From contig OZ025877.1 in the NCBI GenBank assembly GCA_964019415.1, positions 5,022,742 through 5,086,741 of the forward strand: a stretch of DNA of 64,000 bases. Reading direction: 5' to 3'. Source of the DNA: Ianthella basta (taxonomy: Eukaryota > Porifera > Demospongiae > Verongiida > Ianthellidae). The position numbers and the translations under genes were made by a program. The notes beneath the pieces are model-generated. The model had not been told where the DNA came from. It was given only the letters and a program-made list of their open reading frames with translations, and did not search any database. Below are positions 33,403 to 46,037 of the stretch, one piece after another (within the stretch, counting starts at the first letter, position 1; every line of letters starts with the position of its first letter).

Positions 33403-33690
33403 TCATTAAGCAGTCCAAACGAAAGGGTTGTCAATTGCACTAACATTTCAACTCTCTGAATTGAAGCTAACCAGTTGCCTACTGCGACCTGAAGTTTGTG
33501 TAAACCTTGCATGTGGCAATATTGGCAAGTGCATTATCTGTGCATTCTATGAATATATTTTCAAACAGTTTGTTCAATGTTGGAATGTACGTATGAATAG
33601 TTATGAACACATCTCACTGGTTATGTAATGTGTTACTTACAATATTGGTATGATTAATTGAGCAATGTAAGTTTTGTAATCATGTTATGA
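33395..33690. repeat. YHYH-downstream spacer, copy 3 of 3 (orphan)
   Basis: Homologous to 18,480-18,960 and 1,270-1,790 but with no YHYH gene to its left. It begins directly at the Penelope-like relic. It marks the right border of the block that separates YHYH2 from NLR-C. Confidence 0.65.
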
Positions 33691-34445
33691 CATGCATGCA
33701 TTGCAAACTGCAGTTGCATGCTGAGAGGTGGCTACATAATTATATTATTTTTAAAGCAACACATTATGAACAGTGAAGTATGAGCTACATAGATAACTAT
33801 AGTGTACACCATTATAAGGGTAGTAGAGGGAAGGTGTGCATGTGTGGTGGAGGGGGGGGGGGGTGAGACTGCATGGAAAAGTAAATATTACAGGAAACTA
33901 GCTAGTGCAGTATGGTCACATGTAATTAAAAGATGTGTGTATGCACACTGGTACCTGTGCACAGTGAAGCAAACAAGACATGATTCAATCAGAGACTCCC
34001 TCAATCCCTAACACAACAGTTAGCTAGCTAGGGTTGAGCAAGGCAAGAGCACACACCATGCATTCCTGCCTTCAGTGGCAGTGCTTCTGACCAAACCCCC
34101 AGCCTGAACTGACCACACCCTCAGCCTGTCCTGACCACACACCCTAGCCTGTCCCACCCACCACCCACCTGATGTGATGGTTCCAGCTGTGAGTGGAGCT
34201 CTGCCCCAGTTCACCCTGCAGAAATATAATGACAGTGTACTCTGGATGGACTGCACCTCGGCACCATGTCATTGAACACTCATGGTATGACTGGGGCACA
34301 CACAACAGGCATAGCCCTACCCAACTCCAGACACACCACATACACAGTACTGGGCAACATATATACACAACTACACATCCACCTTCTGTTAGAGAGGGAG
34401 CTCAGTGTGCTAGTGTATGTGCTAAATTGCTACATCTCATTACCC
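33691..34445. repeat. NLR 3' spacer, copy C
   Basis: Homologous to 2,574-3,304 downstream of NLR-A, with indels and a G-homopolymer near 33,851. No gene. Confidence 0.5.
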
Positions 34446-37400
34446 TTAACAAATGAACCGGCAGTGGGTGCTGACAGTGAGTACAGCTGGGACTCAGAGA
34501 GGACCACACCCAAATGGTGGAATACTATGAGGACTTCCCTAGCTGTAGGTCCAGGGAATGTGTCCTATATCTGACGGAGTGTGACATCCCCTGTTAGGCC
34601 ATCCAACTACTACGTAGCCCAACTATCACAGTAAGTCAGTAACGGAGACATATACAATGAGCAGCTAGTCCATTCACATCAGCAAGGGCTCAGGTTAGTG
34701 AGGTTGGGACAGTGAGGGCATACAACAGACAAGTGGTGCACAAGTGGACTGCTTACTCACATATTTCTAACACAAGCCTCCTCCTCTTCTGTTTCACTTC
34801 ATTAACAACATCCTGCGGAGGTGGAGAGTCTTTTGGCGTCATTAGAGTCAACTCTCTCAGTGACTTGTTCTCTGCCACTCCTTTGAGCACAGCAGTGGCT
34901 ACAGTAGTCCAATTCATTTGAGAAAACCTAATCTCAATCCTCTTCACAGATGTACTCTCCCTCACAGCTGCTTCTACTGCCTTCAGAGTCTCTTCATCTT
35001 CAACAGCCTGATAAAACTGCAGGAGATGCGCAAGGGAAAATGAGATACATCACAGACCAACCAACCCTGGTGGACCACTACAAACTTAACCCACACATGC
35101 ACAGATCTCAAGATTAATCCAAACCTGTTTTTTCCTCAACCCTGCATTGATCTTCAGCTCTTCTAGTGTTCCATTCTGCCCAAGTCCTACAACCAACACT
35201 GTAGCTAAGTCAGATGGGGTTATTGTGTGGTCCAAGAGGACTAACTTCCTCAAAGAAATGTTGCACAGGTAAGTGACAGAGTCAGCCAGTGTACCAGAGT
35301 CTGCAGAGGTGATAGGTCAGAGGTCAGAGGTCACCACTTGACCCACATGTACCAGTGGAGAGATAACCTAGTCTAGCTTATTCCAGGAATGTATTATCCA
35401 GCCTATGCCTAGCTGATATGAATGCCTACACCCTTTTGAAGCCCTATTTGATACTGTACGTAGAACTTACTACATACAGTTATAGCTGTACGTAGAACTT
35501 ACTACGTACAGTATCCAATAGGGATGACGGTAGTTGCTTGTATGCTGTAATACAAACAAAAAGTAGCACTAATCCTGAATAGTAGTAAGAACCGACAAAA
35601 GGAACCACCAGCGAGGAAGAAAGGCTGTACAGTTTACATAGCTAGCCTTAATTCCAAGTGCCAGGGCACCATCGAGTAGAAAGCGTCGATGCCGTTTTCT
35701 GTGTTTGTCTTCTTTTTCTTCTCCGTCAGCTGTGGCTCCCGAATGATAGAGAGTAGGAAGATAAATTATCCGCAGTTCTATGACACTTTTGGCAGGTAAG
35801 TGTGTTTTGTAGGTTAGATGGCTCCGCGAGCCTGTCCACAAATGGAGGTTTCCCAGTCTTCGTGAGACGTTGCTAGGTGCAAGATGCCATTTTACAATGA
35901 CGTAATTTGTCAATAACAAGTAAACACATACAGTGTTAATCTCTATGTTTCCACTGTTTCTTTAAGGAACGCATGTTAGGTACGTATCAATGTGAACTCC
36001 TATCCTTGCACTACAGTCCTACAACAAGTTAGGAAGTACAACACAGACAAGTAGGGGAGAAACAATGCATAATTCCATTAAAAAGTTTTAGTTAAACCTC
36101 TTCATTGTGCATACACTACCCAACTATACACCTTATGTACTCACCGAAGTTCAGTTTCTGAAGTACTAATTCCTCTAGTGGACTGCCAACACTTGTTAGA
36201 ATGGATTTAGTGACAAGGGTACCATTAGTACTTGGCCATGTCCTCATCATAAACTTCCTCAGTGTATTGGCCTCAGACAAACCTGTTTTAATGGCCGCCA
36301 CTACACTGCAGAGGAGCTGAGGACAAAGATGTGCACCTCATTAGACAGTTTGTGCACCAAAGAAACCAACAGTGCTTGTTACTGATTGGCAGTTGTGCAC
36401 AAGGACACACATGCACAAACACACACATGCACACACACACACACACCTTCTCTGAATACTGATAGTAAGTATCCATCTCAATTGCCAGCTCTTCAACTTT
36501 GGATTGTGGCAGTGCTCTAAGTATGCTCTCTAGACTAGAAATCTCCTCCAACCGAACACGCACTACCTTTAGTGACCCCCTTTTCATTGCAGGTATGAGG
36601 TACTCTTGGACTATGTCCTCCTTGGTAGCTAAAAACATGTAGATACACAAGGTACATGACCCACTGCAGACACAGACATGCAAGAATGCACTCACACTCA
36701 CAGCTCATCACATCAGCTTGGGGATCAATAATGATATCCCAGCTATCCATTACATCCACCTTCTGCACATCTGCCCTTTGCAGCACGCCCTTCACCACTC
36801 CTAAGGCAGTTAATGCATTGCAATCTGAATCCACAGACACCTCAATCAGATTTGGGTGTCTTCTGACGGCATCACTCAGTGCATCAATGTCCTAAGTGCA
36901 TATAAAATCAGTAACACAAAATGTGTCCACTTGTACATGTGTTCGGAGCACAAACAAGACCAACTCACATCATCTACCATTGTCATCAACTCAGGACTAT
37001 ACTCCAGCACTAGTGTCCGTAGAGATGGTAAGCCATCCAACAAAGACACCAAATCCTCATGTGTCAGATCACAGTCTGCAAGTGCTAGAGGTATAGACAC
37101 ACAAACACAACATGTAGCTATACTAGTGAATGCAAAACATTGCGGGGGCGAGCCTGAGGAAGCTAGTGCCATGCAGTGGCTGTTTCATTGATTCATGCGC
37201 TGATTAAGCATTAAACAGAATGATGCTCTTCTCTTGCCTTGTGCTGTCTCTTCCGTGCATTAGCGCTGCTACGCATTTTAGGTTAACTTGGCCGTCTTGC
37301 TAGTCTGACAGCCTATGGTCCGTAGAATTGCCTGTGGTGTGATCCATAGCTGTAGCATGAAGTGCCTAATGACCTTTATAGTTAGGGTCGTGTGTCTATG

Positions 37401-40400
37401 CTAATGACAGTATATCAGACAGCACGATAGAGCTGTCCATGTAGGGACGGTTAGGACATTGTATTGACGTTATCCATTGTGTATAATGATATGCATGATA
37501 GTGTGACCACAATGCTTATGAGATGCAAAATGGCTGTTATAAATCACATTGGAATTGGGACTACATGGTGTATATACGTACAACTACGCGCATTGCAGAC
37601 CCCGATCAAAATATTACACCAAAACCTTCCCCCTTGGCCCAGATGGAGGTATGGCACAGACAGACAGAGCCACCGTACTACTCGTAAGGGTAAAACAAAA
37701 AGCAAACGTCATGAGAGCAAGCTACAGTTGCATAACATCACTTACCATGGATTGAGATTTCTTCAATGTGAGGCTGCAGGTCTTGAGGAATGTAATCCAG
37801 CGACTTTATAAACACCATCTTCAATCTTTTGTTGGGATGTGTCTGTTCCGTCCAAAATTCTACAATGGTCTGGAGATCTGTGAACAGATATAAACAGGTA
37901 CATACCAGTTGTCTCCCCTTACTGCAGCAATATTGTGTATTACATACACTGACTACCGGCAAGGGACACACGACACATGTACACCACCACAACGGTGTAC
38001 CTACCTTCAGAACATGTTGACTCTGAGTGTTTAATAGAGCACTCCATATGAGGCAGTTGTACAACAGACAGAGACGTGAGTTGGGTCAACTGGCGGAGAA
38101 AGTCAGCCACACTGTGAACCGAAACTTGGTAGGCGTCTACCACCATCTCTTCAAAGCATTCCTTGCAAGCAAGGAGGCACCAGACGACATCGGCACTGTA
38201 CAGTGTATTGTGCACGTTTACTATGACATTCTTGCCAAGAGGAGACAGCAGATGATGCGCAAACTCTTTGTTGCCACTAGCAACTGCTATTCTCATCACT
38301 GTCTGGACAAATTGGTAATTAGGTCTCCATACATTGCCCACCTCCTCCAGAAGATGATCTTGGACACCTTTGTTTTCTAGTCCACTCAAACCACAGTAAA
38401 ATGTGAACATTGTCAGAAAACGGTCCTCACTAAGAAAATGGCCATCATACTTCACTGCAAAGTGTTTCCTCCAGAAGGCTGCCTGCTCCTCTGGTGTCCA
38501 GCTGGCTACAAGGAGAGCTGCCATGAACTCCTGCAAGGTCAAATGCATGAAATTCAATCTGTACAGTTTGGAATCCTGTCCCCAGGTGATCGCAGTGGAG
38601 TCCAGCAGGCCGTAGCCATCAAATCCTTTGGGAAAATGTGGTACCATTTCATCACTGGATTCAAATACGAACTTGTCCTGTTGGATGCCTTCAAGGGCCA
38701 GCTTAGCCACTGCACCTAAGTGACTGAAGGGTGAGCCTGGGTGCAAAATGGATGGAAGGTCTCTCAAAAATGTCTCCTCGTTGTATTTCTCAAAGAATTT
38801 GGGGACTTCAAATTCTGGGTTTCGAGTGACAAATTCCCTCAAAGTGAAACCCAGAAATCGTCCATACAGCCCAGCCATGGTGGTGGGAATACTTTCCTTT
38901 TGGCTGTGGAGATAACACACAATGGACAAGGCCAGCGTGCTGCTGCATGCTACAGTCAAACGGGGGTCAGCATCTAGTCTATCAAGAAGGGACTTCACTT
39001 CTGTGACATTCTGTTTACTGCCTCCAAAGTAGTACCTCACAAAGACTGGTATCTCGTCTTCTCTCAGACCCTGGATTATGAAGCGCTTGTCTAGATACTG
39101 ATTGTCATACAAACCCTTAGCAGCAATGCCTCTAGAGGTGACTATCACTGATGAGCTCTGGAGGTAGGATCTTTGTAACAGTCTTTCAATCACAGTTGGC
39201 ACCTCCTTTGTCTGGGACTTAATCTCGTCATATCCATCCAGAATGAAGAGTATTCTTTTCCCATCAACTGCTTCAATGTACTCAACAACACCATCTGGCA
39301 AGGTTCCATAAGCCTCCTTCAATAAGTCTTCTAAATCCACCTTCGAATTCTTCCTCAGTTCACGCAGTGGAACAAAAACAACTAGCTCAAACTCTGTCCC
39401 AAGCTCACACACTGCCCAGTCCCTGCACAGCTGACGAGACACCGTACTCTTACCTGAACCTGGTGGTCCTTCAAGGAGGACCAGTTTACCTCCACTTGCT
39501 GCTTGCATCACTCTACCATACTCTGTTAGTGGCTCTTCTCCATGTCGTAATCTCTCTACTACATCACGGTCAGGGGTAACCTCCCTAGCTTCATAGATAA
39601 GAGGCTGAAAGAACTTAAACCCAGGTACCTTCAAATACTTTAAGCTACTAGGGGCATGTGTCATGCTGTACTTGGTCTGAAGGCGCCCTCTGAATACAGC
39701 CACGGATTCCACAGTCGGCTGGATAGGCAGCAGAGGGAACACAGAGACATGCACACACAACACACACAACGCTAAGGTGTTCACAGCATACACTGTGGAG
39801 TGCTGGCTGTATAACTACAACATGCCAGGTGACTGGAGGGAAGGGGCTGGTACCTTGAAGAGGTCACATGACTTGGGTGGGTCCACAGAATACTGTAGTG
39901 CACAAGAAGACAACACACCAATACAGACTGTCAGCAAGTAAAGCTGACCTCGTGGATGTAGTCACAACAAACAACCTATAGCAGTAGCTACACGCACAGT
40001 ATACAAGTGTGCACTCACATTGAACAACAAGAGGCATACAATGGACAGTACGAGACACAGTAGCCCCATGAGCAGTAGGGTGGCATGGGAAGCCTTTAGG
40101 TAGTCCTACGAGAGAATAAGCAGTCTGTGTTCAATGCACAAGATTGCATACACTAACACATGAAGAGAGAAAGGACCTTAGCCCTTAGGACCATTGTTGG
40201 CATATGAACAATTAACTACATGAACATGGTCCTCCAAATGATAGAGAGACAGAAAGACATTACACACAGTTTTCATACATGGCCACATAAACCACACATG
40301 ACTCAAAACACACAAAGAAATGCGCGCGCAGCAGAGCTGGAATAGTGTGCAGTGAACACACACATACACAGTCTATAGCTAGTAGTTGAAATACCTTCAA

Positions 40401-41591
40401 GTCCCTCCTCCTGTCTGGCCCACTCTCTCCATCCCCAACCTTCCCTACAGGTCCATGTATGAAGGTAAGCACACTATACCTTTCCCTCCCACTTGGAACA
40501 CATAACACACATCATGGTCACTTCCCAACTCCCAACTGGCTCAGGCAAGATTAGGGTAGCTTAAGCTTATTCTCCAAGTGCCACCTTACACAACAGGCTG
40601 GAGTCGTATTGGCATATCAACCTAGTCTCGTCCCCAGACCTTTCCAGAGCGCATGTACTTGGACCAGATGTTCTGGTCTTCCTCAGGGTTAATGTGGGGA
40701 AGATCACAGTATCTGATCAACACATTGGCAAGGTTAGCCCTATTTGTGGAGCTGCTACTATAGGAGAACTGTACCATGCATACTCATTATGGTCACTTGT
40801 GACAATTCATGACTTGACTTGGCATTGAGAGTGTAGGCCTAATACATGGATTGCCAGCAAAGACCACATTGGAGGAGATGTAAGAACACATGCACACACC
40901 TTTCAGAAGCTCTTCCTTGAGTTTGGCAATGTGCTGCACTGCAATACCTCCATGTTTCATGGCACCAATCAGCACCTCCCAGGTTGCGTCATGACTCCCT
41001 ACCCACTTCAAAAGACCAGCTTGAACAGCTGCCTCTTCACTCCTTGGGTTGTCACCATAGCTCATGTCAACTACTTCAGCATCCAATCCAAGTGCTTCCA
41101 GCACTGCTCTTCCCTTGCCAGGTGACTTACTGCTCACATACTCTCTCAAGAGAATGGCATGGTCCTTACGACCTGCAAGGGAAGAGGAACAAAGGGGGAT
41201 AGACATGAACAGTGACAGCACTTAATACGTACGAAAAGTGATGCAATGTCTGGTAGCGTATATGCATAGATGTTCCAATGTATTGGAATAATTGGATTTA
41301 CTCTCAAAAAAGCTAAACACCGAGTCATTCTTACGAAGTACTTCTTGTGAGAGAGCAGCGTCTTCTTCAGGATACTGGTTATTAGTACCTGCAAGGGAAC
41401 AAGGAGACACGCGAGAGTGACGTGGACAGCGCCGGTAGGAGGAGCAAAGGCACCAGACAACACAGGTACTAGGCGTACGAAGGTAAATGGGATCTAGCTA
41501 ACACTAATCAATCCTCGCGAATCAATCTACTCTTGCACGATGTATAAGGAAACTCACGAGCTGATTGAAGTCTTGCACTGAATGAGCTCAT
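34446..41591 (-). CDS. Membrane NLR, copy C (Death-TM-NACHT-LRR)
   Basis: Fifteen exons keep phase throughout: 41558-41591, 41335-41388, 40900-41172, 40395-40444, 40019-40105, 39854-39892, 38005-39718, 37746-37877, 36969-37075, 36702-36891, 36447-36628, 36145-36316, 35125-35300, 34761-35016 and tentative 34446-34486. The product is about 1,168 residues. Residues ~60-118 form a Death domain (VDMSYGDNPRSEEAAVQAGL). Residues ~146-165 are a membrane helix (LLLMGLLCLVLSIVCLLLF), encoded by its own exon. NACHT follows, with Walker A GPPGSGKST at ~263 and Walker B LFILDGYDE at ~336. Residues ~751-1,155 are leucine-rich repeats, about one per exon (LVSLLDGLPSLRTLVLEYSPEL). By family this is an intracellular sensor whose NACHT oligomerises and whose Death domain signals. 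The membrane segment between Death and NACHT is unusual. The last exon and exact start are the least certain parts. Confidence 0.85.
35454..35720. repeat. Dispersed repeat family in NLR-C intron
   Basis: Starts with two direct copies of a palindromic CTGTACGTAGAACTTACTAC unit (35,454-35,512), then 200 bp homologous to 60,602-60,800 (TGTATGCTGTAATACAAAC, TAGAAAGCGTCGA). Absent from the matching NLR-A intron, so it was inserted after duplication. Confidence 0.65.
37409..37445. repeat. Solo CAGACAGCAC palindrome
   Basis: A short hairpin related to the two terminal hairpins of the 60,576-60,827 element; a further relative lies near 45,983. It sits in an NLR-C intron. Confidence 0.5.
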
Positions 41592-42400
41592 GGAGACGTC
41601 TCGGCTGCACAGAGCACATTCGAAGAAGATTAATCGACAGAACTCAACAGTCGACGTTCTTGACCAGCTAGCGCTGTAGCTAGCTGTAATGTCCCACAAT
41701 CAGTTAAAGTTGGCCCACAAGTGCTACCTCTCCACAGAGCCCTCCAGCTCCTCCTCCTGAAACCGAAAGCGCTCTTGGTGCAGTCGTTGCTGACAGTGCC
41801 AATTAAGCCCAGCGAGATCAATTCTGATGTGGTATGAGAGGTATGAAAAATTACATTTCCGCCATTTTCCAATTCAGTATGATTTGCATGCATATGCATG
41901 GGGGGTCTAGTCTCATATGACAGCCTAAGTATTGTGCAATTGTGCCATAATAGAGACACAAGAGATAGAAGTGACACTAGGAGGAGCCTGGGCTGCAGTA
42001 GATTGAACCATCCTATCTAACCAAGCAATTGCAACCAAGCTGGAGAATCTATAATTGAGCCCTAGTACTGTGCAAACAGCTACATGTACAGTACAATTAC
42101 ACATAATATTAAGCATGATGACAAATCATTTGCACTATATACAGGGTCAGAGCAACGTGTATATAATGAAGGTGGAATGAAACTAGCTAAAAGGACACAT
42201 GCAGATTATAAGTAACTATATAGTGCTGCCAACACAAGCAACAAGCTAAAGTACAATGATGAGCAGGTATAATATAATTGCAAAATGGCAATAATTGATA
42301 GAGTATCTATGGTAACCACTGGGGAGTCAGTCATCACAAAGAGATGCATTTAAAACCAACACTTGTTACATCACACTACAGCAGTTATTACAGACACAAG
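41592..42400. repeat. NLR-YHYH spacer, copy 2 of 2
   Basis: No gene. Homologous to 16,200-17,013 and contains the likely NLR-C promoter next to 41,592. It lacks both hairpins found in the other copy. Confidence 0.65.
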
Positions 42401-42468
42401 TGCAGCTATGCTACTATGTACACTATGAACTGCAGGTGGCTATTATACACATGTACGCATGCAGCTGT

Positions 42469-43461
42469 CTAGCACAAGCTGCAACTGATGAGGAAGGCAA
42501 GGACCCCGCACATCACGACCAGCATGAATGTGTTTGGGAGTGCCTGCCTGCCTGCTGCATTGCCCCCGCTCCCAGTGCTACCCAACTGTTCAAACAACGG
42601 GTCTGGGTCTTCTGTGAGTCCCTCAGGACATCCGTATGTGGCTGTGTTGGCAACAGCACTGATCATTGCATTCCCCGAACCTTCTGGGCAGCCTTTAAAG
42701 CACCCAATGATCCATGGAAAGGAATCAGGCAAGTGGTAGTGGTAAGTCATTACCCCGTCAATCTCGTGAGTGTGACCTCCGCATTCATCCAGCTGCGTGG
42801 GCATAACACCTCCTTGAGAGAATGGACCATAGAGGCCAAACCCATCCAGTAGCCATCCCAACAGCTCAGAATGGTTCCCTGCAGTGTCAGGAGGAAGTTT
42901 ACAAGCTTCCCGCTGGGAGGCAGTCAGGAGGTTAGCAATTTGATGAACATGGTAAAAGCCCATTGGATCTGCATGGCCACCACAATTGTCAACAGTGTGC
43001 CCTTCAGACTCAACAGCATCAACATAGGTGGATGGAGCAGAAGAGTCTGTGTTTGGGCAGTTGGAGCTAAATCCACACGGTGAACCCAACCCGTACACAT
43101 TAACACCGTTCATAAGCACCCCGAGAGAACCAAGAACTGGGGCTGGGTCCTGTACCAGGTATAGAATGTCATTGTACCTCTCCAGAGCTTCTCCAACTGA
43201 GATGGGTACCTTTGCATACCTCGGTGTTAGAGGGAGTGTGTACGTCTTCTCAATCATGCAGGCATCAGCTGGGTTGGTCCAGCCCTTGGCATAAGGTGGG
43301 CACTGTGTTGTGGTGACAATGCGATTGTCACCACTGATGCTAATAGTGGCATTGTGGTAGGGCGGGGAAGTAGGGCACACAGTGTCACAGGACATTCGGT
43401 TGGGCGGCTGGGCTGCCACACCAACCAAACAGGTGATAGCCAGGAGCAGAGAAGCAGTCAT
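42469..43461 (-). CDS. YHYH-domain secreted/anchored protein, intact copy (YHYH3)
   Basis: 330 residues in one exon from the ATG at 43,461, chosen because it opens a clean signal peptide (MTASLLLAITCLVGVAA). An in-frame ATG 23 codons upstream gives no sensible lead. The body is Cys/His-rich. HADPMGFYHVHQ lies near residue 170 and GGHTHEIDGVMTYHYHLP near 235, the motif that names the YHYH domain. Residues ~309-330 are hydrophobic (FMLVVMCGVLAFLIS) after a Gly/Ala-rich stretch, fitting a GPI-anchor signal or a membrane tail. Function is unknown; clustered His suggests metal binding (inference). It lies 409 bp from the divergent methyltransferase gene. Confidence 0.85.
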   Translation of the reverse strand: MTASLLLAITCLVGVAAQPPNRMSCDTVCPTSPPYHNATISISGDNRIVTTTQCPPYAKGWTNPADACMIEKTYTLPLTPRYAKVPISVGEALERYNDILYLVQDPAPVLGSLGVLMNGVNVYGLGSPCGFSSNCPNTDSSAPSTYVDAVESEGHTVDNCGGHADPMGFYHVHQIANLLTASQREACKLPPDTAGNHSELLGWLLDGFGLYGPFSQGGVMPTQLDECGGHTHEIDGVMTYHYHLPDSFPWIIGCFKGCPEGSGNAMISAVANTATYGCPEGLTEDPDPLFEQLGSTGSGGNAAGRQALPNTFMLVVMCGVLAFLISCSLC

Positions 43462-43870
43462 CTGCAGGTAGATGATAGAAAGACAAGGGTGAATAGAAAC
43501 AGAGTCGCGATCGTAGTTAGTTACGTACATTGGCCCTCAGAGAATGCGAAGGGAGTGCTTTAAAATAGCGATACGAGCTCCATGCTGCACGCATCACCAT
43601 ATAGCTGGCTACGTAGCTAAGTACCTTAGCTATAAAGGCAGACCAGAGGCAGACTAACCTTTTAATGATGACTCTGCTCACAGCCGTTTGTGTGGACAAG
43701 GTCACGAGATAGCTATACAACTCTTACCCCAGCCGTCTTTTCCGTCTGTAAAAGGGGTGTGGCGAACATCATTATTCTCACGGTAGCGCCCTCTGCCAAA
43801 CGCCCACGTGGTCATGTGCTCTCATCAGCTGATCTGGTCTCGCCCACCATCGGTACTTGACTCGCTGAAG
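43462..43870. promoter_or_regulatory. Divergent intergenic region (YHYH3 / methyltransferase)
   Basis: 409 bp between two divergent start codons must hold the promoters of both genes. I see no clear TATA box on the methyltransferase side. Only position supports this call. Confidence 0.4.
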
Positions 43871-46006
43871 ATGTACTGCGGACGTGCTCTCCGTGTTTCC
43901 CTCGGACGCGCGCCCCGTGTTGCACTGGCGCAGGTTCGTTTTTTGTCTTCCCTATGGGCTCACCAGCCAGTGATCACCATCGACGGGGGACTGGCTACGG
44001 AGATTGAGAAGAAAGGAGTGAACATAGTGAGTCTCAAGAGTGGGGAGCCTGTGGTATGATATATGGTGCTGTAGATACGCCGCGTACACACTGTACTAAT
44101 AAGTGTAAACAGTTTAAGAGCAGGTAGCTAAGGGGGCAAGAGCGGATAGGGAGGGTGCACTGGGTGCACTTTTGATGTGTACTGATGTGTATTTCGCCAA
44201 TGATACACAAGAATCAAGCCTTCAACAGTGAACTGATAGTACTTGAAGTCTTCAGTAGTGATTGCTATGCAGCATGTTCGACTATGACTATGGAATGGTC
44301 CGTATTAGGCAACCTAATTGCTTTTCTTTTCCTTTTTATGATGTCAGTATTAACTTCATTCTACAATATTCGGGCTGTACAGGCTCTCTGTACATAGCTC
44401 TTCAGACTCTAGTGTTGTTACTGCAGTTCAACTATGTTCTGCAAACAGCTAACAGTTTTTCTGAATTATTAGAGCCGTATCATTCTACAATTATGAAGAG
44501 CTATTTTCCAGGGGGAACCAACTATATGTTGCTACTTTCTTCAACATGGGGCAGAAGAATACATGAAATCAAGCAACTAGTGTCAGGTTTACAACTCATA
44601 CTAGTCTGGCTAGCTAGGCTGTCCCAAACATGTGCTGGAGGCGTGCATGTAAGAGAAGAGGCAGTCTACCATACGTAGTGACTACACCTAGCAAGCAGTA
44701 GGACATGGCCACAGGTGTCAACCTGGCAATTTACTAAGGTGGGACAGAAGTGCTGCCATTGGTCGAAAGAGTGGTATAAAAGTTTTCTTGGTCTCAGGTG
44801 GGCTGGAAATGTCAATGGACTTCACTTGTGCAATTCACCATCTTAACACAAATGTTTACAGGGAAAACGTGATGTCAGCTAGTTACTGGTTGCATCACGT
44901 ATAAAATAGTTATCTACTAGTTCAGCTAGAATACTTCAAGAGCAGGACATTGATAATGAGGGGACAGTGGAGCGTCTACAGGCAAGGCGGAACATGTTCC
45001 GTCTAAAGTTGATACTGTAACAGTTGACACCTATGTATGAAGTGCAGACAAGCTGATGTCTCTGGATTCCCAAACACATACTGTCCGGACAACAATGCTC
45101 CCTTCTCTTACCTTTTCTAGGTATGTTTGGAGGAACTCATAGCATTCAATCAATGAATCAACCATTATTATTAGAGTGCACCACAGCAAATGGTGCTAAG
45201 ACCCAAAAGGTCCAATGCAGCACTAGAACACAAGTATAGCCACAAGGGATAGGTGAACAGAAGGAGAAAAAGAACAGAGTTGGGAACATGAACAAAAAAG
45301 CATGTGATTACACACCAAATTGGGCACACCACATAGAGCTAAGATGCTTTAGACTCTTAGGATCAGCGCATGCTAGGGACAGTACAATAGCAGTCTGTTC
45401 ACTATGACTCTGCTCTTTAAATCTGTCCCAACGGTTGGCTTCTGTCATCAAAGGCTGTATCAGCCAGTGGCAGACGTCTTTCACCTTTTGACACTGGCAT
45501 TCCTTGCATACTCTCTCCTCCCTGTCCACTCCTTGCCACCTTCCAACCTCTGTCTGAAATGGTGCTGTTCCCCCTCTCAACTACATCAACATTTTCCTCT
45601 CTTTCATCCTCTTCACCACTGCACAGCTCGACTCACATTCAATGTTTACAATTTCTTTCATCATCCTCAGCTTTGGTCTCTCCTCCACGTCCTTCATCAG
45701 CATGCTCCTCGCCTTTCTCCATGCAGCACAAGACAACGTAGCTCCAATCTCTGAATCAGTTAGGTTCGCAATTGCATCTCCTCCCACACTCTGCCACTCA
45801 AAGTCACCCACGCACTTAGCCATGTTCCTTACCCAGACTCCCTTGCCAAACTCTACTGCCTGTCTCCCTATCTTCTTCAGTATCCTCCCCTCATTAAGGC
45901 ATTAGGGTATGGAGTCAAAGATAAGGGACATTCAACTCATTTCCTGTTTGAAGATGAACACTACACCCTGTTGATTGAAACATTAGACAGCACAGTAGTT
46001 CTGTCT

Positions 46007-46037
<31 letters not shown>

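Noticed and set aside
43462-43530. Upstream ATG extending YHYH3 by 23 codons
   Set aside because: It would bury the signal peptide; the internal ATG is the natural start.
45404-45905. Plus-strand open frames in methyltransferase intron 1
   Set aside because: Antisense of a LINE C-terminal fragment.
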